A DNA stretch of 64,000 nucleotides from contig NZ_CP075185.1 in the NCBI RefSeq assembly GCF_020510685.1, forward strand, positions 3,596,001 to 3,660,000, written 5' to 3'. Made by a program: the position numbers and the translations under genes. The notes under the pieces are model-generated. The model saw only the letters and a list, made by a program, of their open reading frames with translations. It was not told where the DNA came from and did no database searches. Of the stretch, positions 1 to 8,558 are shown in pieces; position 1 is the first letter of the stretch; each line of letters opens with the position of its first letter. The DNA is from Dechloromonas denitrificans. Its GTDB lineage: Bacteria > Pseudomonadota > Gammaproteobacteria > Burkholderiales > Rhodocyclaceae.

Positions 1-397
1 CGAGTTCTTCAAGGAAAAGCAGACCCGATCGGCGCTGGTCGCCAACGAATTCGGCGTTACCGAAGGGCTGGTGACCCTCTCCGACCTGATGGGCACGGTG
101 GTCGGCGATGTTCTTTCCGGCGCGGTCGAGACGCCTCTGGCGCTTCAGCGAACCGATGGCAGCTGGTTACTCGACGGCTTGCTGGCCATCGACGAGATGA
201 AGGTGCTGCTCGGCATCAAGGAGTTGCCGGAAGAGGATCTCGGCAACTACCACACGGTCGGCGGCTTCATCATCGTTCACCTCGGGCGGATTCCCAAGAA
301 AACCGAATCGTTCGATTGGGCCGGCTGGCATTTCGAGATCATGGATATGGAGAAGAACCGGGTGGACGAGGTGCTCGCCACCCGCAGTATTGCTTGA
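1..397 (+). CDS. CorC/HlyC-family CBS-domain protein, C-terminal part (5' end outside window)
   Basis: The open frame runs in from the left edge and ends at TGA 395-397, giving about 131 residues. The first part (ALVANEFGVTEGLVTLSDLM) is the end of a second CBS domain. The rest, ending with DWAGWHFEIMDMEKNRVDEV, is the small CorC_HlyC (transporter-associated) domain that closes hemolysin-C/CorC-like proteins. Full-length family members usually carry a DUF21 membrane domain in front of the CBS pair and are linked to magnesium/cobalt efflux; that part cannot be seen here, so membrane-bound and soluble versions cannot be told apart. The gene converges on the Nudix gene with 30 bases between them. 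Confidence 0.85.
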   Translation, partial: EFFKEKQTRSALVANEFGVTEGLVTLSDLMGTVVGDVLSGAVETPLALQRTDGSWLLDGLLAIDEMKVLLGIKELPEEDLGNYHTVGGFIIVHLGRIPKKTESFDWAGWHFEIMDMEKNRVDEVLATRSIA

Positions 398-427
398 TCA
401 GCACCGCCCCGGCGCGTTCGCCCAGAA

Positions 428-970
428 TCAAGGCCGGGCGAGCCAGAACAAGGCGGTGACCGTCTTCGCATCGGTAATCTGGCCGCTCCACACCGCCTGT
501 CTGGCTGCTTCCGGCGACAGTTCGACCACTTCGAGAAATTCATTGTGATCGAGTTGCTTTTCGCCAGCCAGATGCAGGCCGCGGGCACTGAATATCTCGA
601 TCCGTTCGTCGGAATAACCGATGCACGGGTGCATTACCCCGAGATACTCCCATTCGCTGGCCGTGTAGCCCGTCTCTTCAAGCAATTCGCGGCGCGCCGT
701 ATCGATGATCGCCTCGCCTGGATCGATTTTCCCGGCCGGCAACTCAAGGAAAACCCGACGTAGCGGGTAGCGAAACTGCCGTTCGAAAAGCAGGTTGCCA
801 TTTTCCAGGAAGGCCAACACCACCACAGCGCCGGGATGCACGATGTATTCGCGGATCGACTCCTTGCCATTGGGCAACAGAACCTGATCCTTGCGCACCT
901 CGAGCAGGGCACCCTTGAAAACCGTGGTGCTGGAAATCTCCGATTCAATCAGGTGGGCGTCGTGCGACAT
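428..970 (-). CDS. nudF: Nudix hydrolase, probable ADP-ribose pyrophosphatase
   Basis: A 180-residue protein with a complete Nudix box (GKIDPGEAIIDTARREL followed by LEETGY), matching the family pattern G-x5-E-x7-R-E-x2-E-E-x-G. The sequence before the box (ERQFRYPLRRVFLELPAGKI) is typical of ADP-ribose/ADP-sugar pyrophosphatases, which split ADP-ribose into AMP and ribose 5-phosphate with magnesium. The ATG has a GGAG six bases upstream. It follows the nuo operon on the same strand but is separated from it by a strong terminator, so it is probably transcribed on its own. The exact sugar-nucleotide substrate is inferred from the family. Confidence 0.85.
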   Translation of the reverse strand: MSHDAHLIESEISSTTVFKGALLEVRKDQVLLPNGKESIREYIVHPGAVVVLAFLENGNLLFERQFRYPLRRVFLELPAGKIDPGEAIIDTARRELLEETGYTASEWEYLGVMHPCIGYSDERIEIFSARGLHLAGEKQLDHNEFLEVVELSPEAARQAVWSGQITDAKTVTALFWLARP

Positions 971-980
971 ATCAATCTCC

Positions 981-1012
981 GAAAAGCAAAACGCCCCGGC
1001 CAGCGGGGCGTT
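981..1012 (-). terminator. Rho-independent terminator of the nuo operon
   Basis: A six-pair GC stem CGCCCC/GGGGCG (992-997 and 1005-1010), extendable by flanking A-T pairs, is followed on the minus strand by TTTTGCTTTTC. It lies between nuoN and the Nudix gene. Confidence 0.8.
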
Positions 1013-1036
1013 TACAAACGATGGTTCAGCCTTGCA

Positions 1037-2515
1037 TCAGAGCGAACGCAGCAGCGCGTAGGCACACAGCGACATGATGACCTGCGGGAAGATGCCGAGG
1101 AAGGCGACCGCCAGGCCGTTGACCGAAATCAGGATGCGCATGTCCAAACCAGCGGTCAGCGGCGTTTCGTCGACCGGCGCGTCGAAGTACATCAGCTTGA
1201 CGACGCGCAGGTAGTAGAAGGCGCCGATCAGCGAGAAGAAGACGGCGACGATGGCCAGCCACATGTAACCGGCGGCGACCACGGCCTGCAGCACCGAGAA
1301 CTTGGCGAAGAAACCGATGAAGAACGGCACCCCGGCCATCGAGAACATCAGCATCAGCATGATGCCGGCAAACCACGGGCTGCGCTTGTTCAGACCACGG
1401 AAATCATCGAGGTTGTCGGCTTCGAAACCGGCCTTGGCCATCAGCAGGATCATGCCGAAGGTACCCATGCTCATCAGCACATAGGCGATCACGTAGAACA
1501 TCGCCGAACTGTAGGCATTGAGGGCATAGCGCGCGTCGCCACTGACCACGCCGGTGGTGATGCCGAGCAGCATGAAGCCCATGTGGGAAATCGCCGAATA
1601 CGCGAGCATCCGCTTCAGGTTGGTCTGGGCGATGGCCGCCAGATTACCGATGGCCATCGACAACACCGACAGGATGATCAGCATGGCCTGCCAGTCGGCC
1701 GCCATGGTGATCAGGCCATTGACCAGCAAACGCATGACGATGGCGAAAGCCGCCAGCTTCGGGGCCGAGCCGATCAGCAGCGTCACAGAAGTCGGCGCAC
1801 CGTGGTAGACGTCGGGAATCCACATGTGGAACGGCACCACGCCGAGCTTGAAGGCCAGACCGGAAACCAGGAAGACCAGACCGAAAACCAGCACGGTCTT
1901 GTTAACCCCGCCGCCATACAGACGTTCGGCGATGGCGGTAATTTCCAGCGTGCCGGTCGCCCCGTAGATCATCGACATGCCGTACAGCAGCAGGCCGGAG
2001 GCCAAGGCGCCAAGAACAAAATACTTCATGGCCGCCTCGGTCGAGGCCACCGAGTCACGGTTCATTGCCACCATCGCATAGAGCGACAGCGAAAGAAGTT
2101 CGAGACCGATGTAGATCGTCAGGAAGTGGTTGGCCGAAATCATGACCATCATGCCGAGCGTGGCAAGCAGCGTCAGCACGTAGTACTCGCCCTTGTTCAT
2201 CGACTCGCGGTCAATGACGTAGGTCCGGGAGTAGAACAGCACGATCACCACGGTCATGTAGAGGAACAGCTTCAACAGATCCGCCATCAAATCGTCCACG
2301 AACATGTTGCTGAACGTATAGACGATTTCGCCGGTACTGGTCCCGAACTGAATGGCGGCACAGCCAATCAGGGTCAGTTGAGTCAGCGCAAACGTAACGG
2401 TGCGCCGACTGTCCTTGACCAGGAGATCAATCATCAGAATGGCCAGGGCCATCGCTGCCAGAAACATTTCCGGAGCGGCGGGCAGGAGATCAGGGACAAC
2501 GAAATTCTCGAACAT
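1037..2515 (-). CDS. nuoN: NADH-quinone oxidoreductase subunit N
   Basis: A 492-residue, very hydrophobic antiporter-like subunit of complex I with about 14 membrane segments. It sits in the membrane arm and is thought to form one of the proton channels. The conserved glutamate region is visible as [17 protein letters not shown] near residue 130. The lysine-rich loop region and the [16 protein letters not shown] stretch are also typical. It is the last gene of the nuo operon, 12 bases after nuoM, and is followed by a terminator. Confidence 0.97.
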   Translation of the reverse strand: MFENFVVPDLLPAAPEMFLAAMALAILMIDLLVKDSRRTVTFALTQLTLIGCAAIQFGTSTGEIVYTFSNMFVDDLMADLLKLFLYMTVVIVLFYSRTYVIDRESMNKGEYYVLTLLATLGMMVMISANHFLTIYIGLELLSLSLYAMVAMNRDSVASTEAAMKYFVLGALASGLLLYGMSMIYGATGTLEITAIAERLYGGGVNKTVLVFGLVFLVSGLAFKLGVVPFHMWIPDVYHGAPTSVTLLIGSAPKLAAFAIVMRLLVNGLITMAADWQAMLIILSVLSMAIGNLAAIAQTNLKRMLAYSAISHMGFMLLGITTGVVSGDARYALNAYSSAMFYVIAYVLMSMGTFGMILLMAKAGFEADNLDDFRGLNKRSPWFAGIMLMLMFSMAGVPFFIGFFAKFSVLQAVVAAGYMWLAIVAVFFSLIGAFYYLRVVKLMYFDAPVDETPLTAGLDMRILISVNGLAVAFLGIFPQVIMSLCAYALLRSL

Positions 2516-2527
2516 GTCGGCTACCGT

Positions 2528-4012
2528 TTATTGAATCTTGCTGATGGCAACGTGACGCAGCAGGTCGTTGACCGAGGCGTGCATAACTTCAGTGAATGGT
2601 TGCGGGTACAGACCCATCCACAGGGTACAGATGGCCAGCACGCCAAGAATGGCGAACTCGCGCTTGTTGATGTCGGTCAGTTCCGCCACGTGGTCGTTGG
2701 CCACATCGCCGAAAATCACGCGCTTGTACATCCAGAGCGTATAAGCCGCACCGATGATCAGCGACGTCGCGGCGGCGAAGGCCACCCAGAAGTTGAACTT
2801 GACGGCACCGAGAATAATCATGAACTCGCCGACGAAGCCGGAGGTGGCCGGCAAACCGGCGTTGGCCATGGAAAACAGCATGAACAGCGCGGCGAACTTC
2901 GGCATGGTATTGACCACGCCGCCGTAATCGGCGATCTGCCGGCTGTGGAGACGGTCGTACATGACGCCGATACAGAAGAACATCGCGCCGGAGACGAAGC
3001 CGTGGGAGACCATCTGAACCAGGGCGCCTTCGATGCCCATCGAGCTGAACATGAAGAAGCCCAGGGTCACGAAGCCCATGTGAGCGATCGAGGAATAGGC
3101 CACCAGCTTTTTCATGTCTTCCTGAACCAGCGCGACGAAGCCGATATAGACAACGGCAATCAGCGACAGCGCAACGACCAGACCGGACAATTCATGCGAG
3201 GCATCCGGAGCGATCGGCAGCGAAAACCGCAGGAAACCGTAGGCACCGAGCTTCAGAGCGATGGCTGCCAGCACGATCGAGCCGCCGGTCGGCGCTTCGA
3301 CGTGGGCATCCGGCAACCAGGTATGGACCGGCCACATCGGCACCTTGACCGCGAAAGCAATCAGGAAGGCAAGGAAAAGCCAGATCTGCGGTCCCAGTTC
3401 GATCGGCAGCTTGTGCCATTCAAGAATCGAGAAGCTGCCGCCGGAATGGATGAACAGATACATCAGCGACAGCAGCAGCAGCAGCGAACCGAACAGCGTG
3501 TAGAGGAAGAACTTGAATGCGGCATAAACCCGGTTCGGGCCGCCCCATACACCGATGATCAGATAGAGCGGAATCAGCGAGGCTTCGAAGAAAACATAGA
3601 ACAGGACACCATCAACCGAGGCAAAAATACCGTTCATCAGGCCGGACATGATCAGGAATGCCGCGTTGTACTGGGCAACCTTCTGCTTGATGACTTCCCA
3701 GCCGGCCGCAACGACGATGATGGTGATGAAGGCGTTGAGCAGGACGAAGAGCATCGAGATGCCATCGACGCCGAGGTGGTAATTGATGTTGAAGCGGGGA
3801 ATCCAGCTCTTCAATTCGACGAACTGCATGCCGCCATTGGCGACGTCGAAGCTGGTCCACAACGGGATGGTGACGAGAAAACTGACAATCGCACCAAACA
3901 GGGCAAGCATCCTTGCCAATGGTGCATTCCGGTCAGATCCGGTGGCGAGCACCGCCAGACCGGCGACGATCGGAATCCAGATGGCGAAAGATAGCAGCGG
4001 GTAAGTCGACAT
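2528..4012 (-). CDS. nuoM: NADH-quinone oxidoreductase subunit M
   Basis: A 494-residue membrane protein of the Mrp-antiporter family, forming a proton-pumping channel in the complex I membrane arm. The conserved glutamate is seen in FFEASLIPLYLIIGVWGG, and the channel regions VHTWLPDAHVEAPTGGS and AYSSIAHMGFV are intact. The gene lies 32 bases after nuoL in the minus-strand operon. Length and motifs are normal for the family. Confidence 0.97.
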   Translation of the reverse strand: MSTYPLLSFAIWIPIVAGLAVLATGSDRNAPLARMLALFGAIVSFLVTIPLWTSFDVANGGMQFVELKSWIPRFNINYHLGVDGISMLFVLLNAFITIIVVAAGWEVIKQKVAQYNAAFLIMSGLMNGIFASVDGVLFYVFFEASLIPLYLIIGVWGGPNRVYAAFKFFLYTLFGSLLLLLSLMYLFIHSGGSFSILEWHKLPIELGPQIWLFLAFLIAFAVKVPMWPVHTWLPDAHVEAPTGGSIVLAAIALKLGAYGFLRFSLPIAPDASHELSGLVVALSLIAVVYIGFVALVQEDMKKLVAYSSIAHMGFVTLGFFMFSSMGIEGALVQMVSHGFVSGAMFFCIGVMYDRLHSRQIADYGGVVNTMPKFAALFMLFSMANAGLPATSGFVGEFMIILGAVKFNFWVAFAAATSLIIGAAYTLWMYKRVIFGDVANDHVAELTDINKREFAILGVLAICTLWMGLYPQPFTEVMHASVNDLLRHVAISKIQ

Positions 4013-4044
4013 GTTATTCCTTGCTTTTCTGCGAACTATTCACG

Positions 4045-6072
4045 CTAGGCGCGGTTGATCCACAGGGTCATCAGCACAAAGACGCCGATGATCATGGTGA
4101 AAGCGTAGTGATAGACATAACCGGTCTGGAACAGACGGGTTATTGAGGCAATCCAGCTGACAAGCTTGGCGGATCCATTGACAACGAATCCGTCAATTAC
4201 GGCGACATCGCCACCCCGCCACAACGCTTTCCCGAGGACGCGCGAACCACCGGCCAGGACGAACTCATTGATCTTGTCGAAGTAGTATTTATTCTCAAGC
4301 AGCGTGTTGATAGCCGAGAACCGGCGCTGGATAGCTGCCGGAATATCCGGACGCTTCATGTAGAAGAACCAGGACAACACCACGCCGGCCAGAGCAAGGT
4401 AGAGGGGCAGCCCGGTGAGAGCATGGACGCCCATCGCCGCGGCGCTGTGGAATTCCTCAAGGAAGGTGCTGAGAGCCGGATGGGCCACGTTATCGACATG
4501 AATAACGCCCTTGAAGTAATCGCCGGCCAGCATCGGACCGATTGCCAGGTAACCAATAACCACAGACGGAATGGCCAGCAAAACAAGCGGCAAGGTAATG
4601 ACCCATGGGGTCTCATGCGGCTGCTGGCCGGGGGCCAGACCGTGATGATGATCCTGCGAAGTTTCTTCGTCGTCATGATCGCCGTGGTGATCATGCGCCG
4701 CCTTGCCGAACCGTTCTTCGCCGTGAAAAACCAGGAAGTACATCCGGAAGGAATAGAAGGCTGTGACAAAAACGCCAGCCAACACCGCAAAGTAAGCGAA
4801 ACCGGAGCCGGGAATATTGGAGAGCTTCACCACATCAATGATCGAGTCCTTGGAATAGAACCCGGCCATGAAAGGCGTACCGATCAAAGCCAGCGAACCG
4901 ATCAGCGAGGTGATCCAGGTAATCGGCATGTACTTGCGCAGGCCGCCCATGTTGCGGATGTCCTGATCGTGATGCATCCCGATGATTACCGAGCCGGCAG
5001 CGAGGAAGAGCAGTGCCTTGAAGAAGGCATGGGTCATCAGATGGAATATCGCCACCGAATATGCCGATGCGCCGAGCGCGACCGTCATGTAACCCAGCTG
5101 GGAGAGCGTCGAATAGGCGACGACCCGCTTGATATCATTCTGGATGATGCCGAGGAAACCCATGAACAATGCGGTAATCGCGCCAATCACGATGACGAAG
5201 GAGAGCGCCGTGGTTGACAGTTCGAACAGCGGCGACATCCGGGCTACCATGAAGATGCCGGCGGTCACCATCGTCGCCGCGTGAATCAGAGCGGAGATCG
5301 GGGTCGGGCCTTCCATCGAATCGGGCAGCCAGACGTGCAACGGCACCTGGGCCGACTTGCCCATGGCGCCGATGAACAGGCAGATGCAGGTGGCAGTCAT
5401 GAGCGACACGCTGGAGCCTTGGCCAAACAGCGCGATGCTCGCATTCGCCAACTCGGGAGCCTTGGCGAATACCGTCGCATAATCGAGCGAGCCGAAATAA
5501 GCCAAGACCAGACCGATACCGAGAATGAAGCCGAAGTCACCGACGCGGTTGACCAGGAAAGCCTTCATGTTGGCGAAAATCGCCGTCGGGCGGGTGTACC
5601 AGAAACCGATCAGCAGGTAGGAGACAAGACCGACTGCCTCCCAGCCGAAGAAGAGCTGCATGAAGTTGTTGGCCATCACCAGCATCAGCATGGAGAAGGT
5701 GAACAACGAGATGTAGCTGAAGAAACGGTTGTAGCCCGGGTCTTCCTGCATGTAACCGATGGTGTAGATGTGCACCATCAACGACACGAAGGTGACGACC
5801 AGCATCATCGTGGTGGTCAGCGTGTCGATCAGAAAGCCGACTTCGAACTTATAGTCGCCACTGGTCAGCCAGGTATAGACGGTACCGTTGAAGGTATGAC
5901 CGGCCTGGACGTCCTGGAAGATGACCAGGGAGGTGACGAAGGCAATGGCCACGCCGGCGATGGTAGCCGTATGGGCAACCCAGCGCGGAATGACGCGGCA
6001 GAAGAGGCCGGCGATCATTGCGCCGATCAACGGCGCAAGGGGCACGAGCAGGTAGAGTTTTTGCATTTCCAT
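4045..6072 (-). CDS. nuoL: NADH-quinone oxidoreductase subunit L
   Basis: A 675-residue distal antiporter-like subunit of complex I, with the long C-terminal lateral helix that runs along the membrane arm. Seen directly are the channel motifs GWEAVGLVSYLLIGFWYTR, LHVWLPDSMEGPTPISALIH and AYSTLSQLGYM. An unusual feature is a His/Asp/Glu-rich hydrophilic loop at about residues 447-487, with HDHHGDHDDEE and DHHHG. It could bind metal, but His-rich loops also occur in other betaproteobacterial NuoL proteins as I recall. The gene starts two bases after nuoK ends. Confidence 0.97.
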   Translation of the reverse strand: MEMQKLYLLVPLAPLIGAMIAGLFCRVIPRWVAHTATIAGVAIAFVTSLVIFQDVQAGHTFNGTVYTWLTSGDYKFEVGFLIDTLTTTMMLVVTFVSLMVHIYTIGYMQEDPGYNRFFSYISLFTFSMLMLVMANNFMQLFFGWEAVGLVSYLLIGFWYTRPTAIFANMKAFLVNRVGDFGFILGIGLVLAYFGSLDYATVFAKAPELANASIALFGQGSSVSLMTATCICLFIGAMGKSAQVPLHVWLPDSMEGPTPISALIHAATMVTAGIFMVARMSPLFELSTTALSFVIVIGAITALFMGFLGIIQNDIKRVVAYSTLSQLGYMTVALGASAYSVAIFHLMTHAFFKALLFLAAGSVIIGMHHDQDIRNMGGLRKYMPITWITSLIGSLALIGTPFMAGFYSKDSIIDVVKLSNIPGSGFAYFAVLAGVFVTAFYSFRMYFLVFHGEERFGKAAHDHHGDHDDEETSQDHHHGLAPGQQPHETPWVITLPLVLLAIPSVVIGYLAIGPMLAGDYFKGVIHVDNVAHPALSTFLEEFHSAAAMGVHALTGLPLYLALAGVVLSWFFYMKRPDIPAAIQRRFSAINTLLENKYYFDKINEFVLAGGSRVLGKALWRGGDVAVIDGFVVNGSAKLVSWIASITRLFQTGYVYHYAFTMIIGVFVLMTLWINRA

Positions 6073-6074
6073 GT

Positions 6075-6386
6075 TTAACCCTTCAGGCTGCCCAGGTCAT
6101 CCACATGGATGCTCTTGAGGTTGCGGAACAGCACGATCAGAATGGCCAGACCGATTGCCGATTCAGCAGCGGCAACCGTCAGGATGAAGAAGACGAAGAT
6201 CTGGCCGGACAAGTCCTGCAGGTAATGGGAGAACGCCACGAAGTTCATATTGACCGCAAGCAGCATCAACTCGATAGCCATCAGTAGCACGAGCAGGTTT
6301 TTCCGGTTCAGGAATATACCGACCACGCTGATCGCGAAGAGGATCGCGCCCAAAACCAGGAAGTGCGAAAGTGAAAGAGTAAGCAT
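6075..6386 (-). CDS. nuoK: NADH-quinone oxidoreductase subunit K
   Basis: A 103-residue subunit with three membrane helices, including the conserved acidic residues in [18 protein letters not shown] (helix 2) and the [17 protein letters not shown] helix 3. It is homologous to the MrpC antiporter subunit and links the quinone site region to the proton channels. It lies between nuoJ (14 bases upstream) and nuoL. Confidence 0.97.
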   Translation of the reverse strand: MLTLSLSHFLVLGAILFAISVVGIFLNRKNLLVLLMAIELMLLAVNMNFVAFSHYLQDLSGQIFVFFILTVAAAESAIGLAILIVLFRNLKSIHVDDLGSLKG

Positions 6387-6400
6387 TGGTGCCCCGGGGT

Positions 6401-6997
6401 TCAGTCTTTTTCAACCGGCATTTGCAGGACGCGGATACGATCCTTCGCCTTGACGAAGACCTGCTCATTCGGATTGGTGTACTTTGATTTCTTCGGACCG
6501 CGGTAGGTCAGAACAATTGCCGCGATCATGCCGACCAGCAGGATGATCGATGCCAGTTCGAAGGGATAGACATATTCGCTGAACATCAAGCGACCGATTT
6601 CCTTGGTATTGGAAATACCGGCCGGTGTCATGGCCTCTGCTGCGGGCACCTGAAAATATTTGCTGCCCAGCACCAGACCCATTTCCAGAACCATCAGTAC
6701 ACCCAGCACGGCCCCTAAAGGAAGATAGTTCCAGAAGCCTTGGCGAATTCGATCCATGTTGATGTCGAGCATCATCACGACGAAGAGGAACAACACCATC
6801 ACCGCGCCGACATAAACCAGAATCAGAGCAATGGCCAGAAACTCGGCTTGCAGCAATGCCCAGATGCCGCCGCAGGTAAAGAAAGCGAGAATCAGGTGCA
6901 ATGCAGCGTGCACCGGGTTCCGCGCGGTGATCACGCGCAGGCTGGCAACAATCAGAATCGCTGACAGGAAGAAGAAAACCAGGGTTTGAAAATCCAT
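6401..6997 (-). CDS. nuoJ: NADH-quinone oxidoreductase subunit J
   Basis: A 198-residue membrane subunit of complex I with about five helices. The strongly conserved helix 3 region [20 protein letters not shown] is present. The C-terminal tail after the last helix is hydrophilic and lysine-rich. It sits 12 bases after nuoI. Confidence 0.96.
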   Translation of the reverse strand: MDFQTLVFFFLSAILIVASLRVITARNPVHAALHLILAFFTCGGIWALLQAEFLAIALILVYVGAVMVLFLFVVMMLDINMDRIRQGFWNYLPLGAVLGVLMVLEMGLVLGSKYFQVPAAEAMTPAGISNTKEIGRLMFSEYVYPFELASIILLVGMIAAIVLTYRGPKKSKYTNPNEQVFVKAKDRIRVLQMPVEKD

Positions 6998-7009
6998 CGC
7001 TAGTGCCTG

Positions 7010-7498
7010 TTATCGGTAAGGTGCGTCAAGTTGGCGATCTTCGGCAATCTGCGCCTCGTAACGGTCACCGTTGGCCAGCAGCATTTGCTTGGTGTAATAG
7101 AGATCACCACGCTTTTCGCCGTGATATTCGAATACCCGGGTCTCGACCACCGCATCGACCGGACAAGCCTCTTCGCAGAAGCCGCAGAAAATGCATTTCG
7201 TCAGATCGATGTCATAGCGGGTGGTGCGGCGCGAGCCGTCGTCGCGCGGTTCTGCTTCGATCGTAATCGCCAGAGCCGGGCAAATTGCTTCGCACAACTT
7301 GCAGGCGATGCACCGCTCTTCACCATTCGGATAGCGACGCAGCGCATGCAGACCGCGGAAACGGAAACTCTGCGGTGTCTTCTCTTCAGGATACTGAACG
7401 GTGATTTTGCGGGCAAAGAAATATTTACCCGTGACCGCCATGCCTTTCAACAACTCCTTGAGGAGGAGGCTGTTGAAGATTTCCTTCATCGAACCCAT
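7010..7498 (-). CDS. nuoI: NADH-quinone oxidoreductase subunit I (two 4Fe-4S clusters)
   Basis: A 162-residue ferredoxin-like subunit that carries clusters N6a and N6b between NuoG and NuoB. Both binding motifs are complete: [12 protein letters not shown] and [12 protein letters not shown]. The N-terminus ([20 protein letters not shown]) forms the amphipathic membrane-contact helix. An internal ATG at the fourth codon is an alternative start. It lies 10 bases after nuoH. Confidence 0.97.
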   Translation of the reverse strand: MGSMKEIFNSLLLKELLKGMAVTGKYFFARKITVQYPEEKTPQSFRFRGLHALRRYPNGEERCIACKLCEAICPALAITIEAEPRDDGSRRTTRYDIDLTKCIFCGFCEEACPVDAVVETRVFEYHGEKRGDLYYTKQMLLANGDRYEAQIAEDRQLDAPYR

Positions 7499-7508
7499 GA
7501 ATCTCTCC

Positions 7509-8558
7509 TCACTTCCAGATATTCAGCGGCGACATCATCCAGACGCCGACAACAACAAGCCATACCAGACAGATCGGTACAAAGACTTTCCAGCCCAGGC
7601 GCATCAGCTGATCGTAACGATAGCGCGGGAAAGTCGCACGGAACCAGAGGTACAGGAAGAGGATGGCCGACATCTTGGCAAACAGCCAGACGATGCCGTC
7701 CGGCAGAAAACCTACCGGAGAGAGCCAGCCACCGAGGAACATGATCGAGGTAAGCGCGCTGACCAGAATCATGTTGGCATATTCGGCAAGGAAGAACAGT
7801 GCGAAAGCCATACCGGAATACTCGACGTGGAAACCGGCAACGATTTCCGATTCGCCTTCGGCCACGTCAAACGGGGCGCGGTTCAGTTCAGCGGTGCCGG
7901 ATATCAGGTAAACGATGAACATGGGGAGAAGCGGCAGCCAGTTCCAGGACAGGAACCCCAAACCCCAGCCAGCAAACTTCCCTTGCTGCTGGGCAGCGAC
8001 GATATCAACCAGATTGAGACTATTGGACACCATCAGCACAACGATGAGCGAAAAACCCATGGCGATTTCATAGGAAACCATCTGAGCAGCAGACCGCATC
8101 GCACCAAGGAAAGCGTATTTGGAGTTTGACGCCCAACCCGACAGGATGACGCCGTACACCCCCATCGAGGTAATCGCCATGATGTAAAGCAGGCTGGCAT
8201 CGATATTCGCCAGCACCATCGTATCGGTAAAGGGCACGACAGCCCAGGCAGCGAGCGCCGGGGCAATCGCCAGCATCGGCGCGATGATGAAGATGCCCTT
8301 GTTGGCACTGCTCGGAACAATGATTTCCTTGAACAACAGCTTCAGGCCGTCAGCGATAGGCTGAATCAGCCCCCATGGGCCAACCCGGTTAGGACCGATA
8401 CGCACCTGCATGAAACCGATCACCTTGCGTTCGGCCAGTGTCAGGTAGGCCACGGCCAGCATCAGTGGCGCAACAATCAGAACGATTTTGATCAAGGTCC
8501 AGACGGCCAGCCACGCGCCGCCGAAAATACCTTGTCCGAAATTCATTAGTGCGTCCAT
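7509..8558 (-). CDS. nuoH: NADH-quinone oxidoreductase subunit H
   Basis: A 349-residue membrane subunit with about eight helices that forms the quinone-binding chamber with NuoB and NuoD. The family signatures [21 protein letters not shown] and [19 protein letters not shown] are both present. The ATG directly follows the nuoG stop codon (TAAATG), so translation of the two is probably coupled. A second ATG lies four codons downstream. Confidence 0.97.
   Translation of the reverse strand: MDALMNFGQGIFGGAWLAVWTLIKIVLIVAPLMLAVAYLTLAERKVIGFMQVRIGPNRVGPWGLIQPIADGLKLLFKEIIVPSSANKGIFIIAPMLAIAPALAAWAVVPFTDTMVLANIDASLLYIMAITSMGVYGVILSGWASNSKYAFLGAMRSAAQMVSYEIAMGFSLIVVLMVSNSLNLVDIVAAQQQGKFAGWGLGFLSWNWLPLLPMFIVYLISGTAELNRAPFDVAEGESEIVAGFHVEYSGMAFALFFLAEYANMILVSALTSIMFLGGWLSPVGFLPDGIVWLFAKMSAILFLYLWFRATFPRYRYDQLMRLGWKVFVPICLVWLVVVGVWMMSPLNIWK

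Noticed and set aside
836-3994. 1052-codon open frame on the plus strand opposite nuoN and nuoM
   Set aside because: It mirrors two well-conserved genes; its translation is rich in His, Gln, Arg and Asp with no domain, as expected for an antisense shadow of GC-rich membrane-protein genes.
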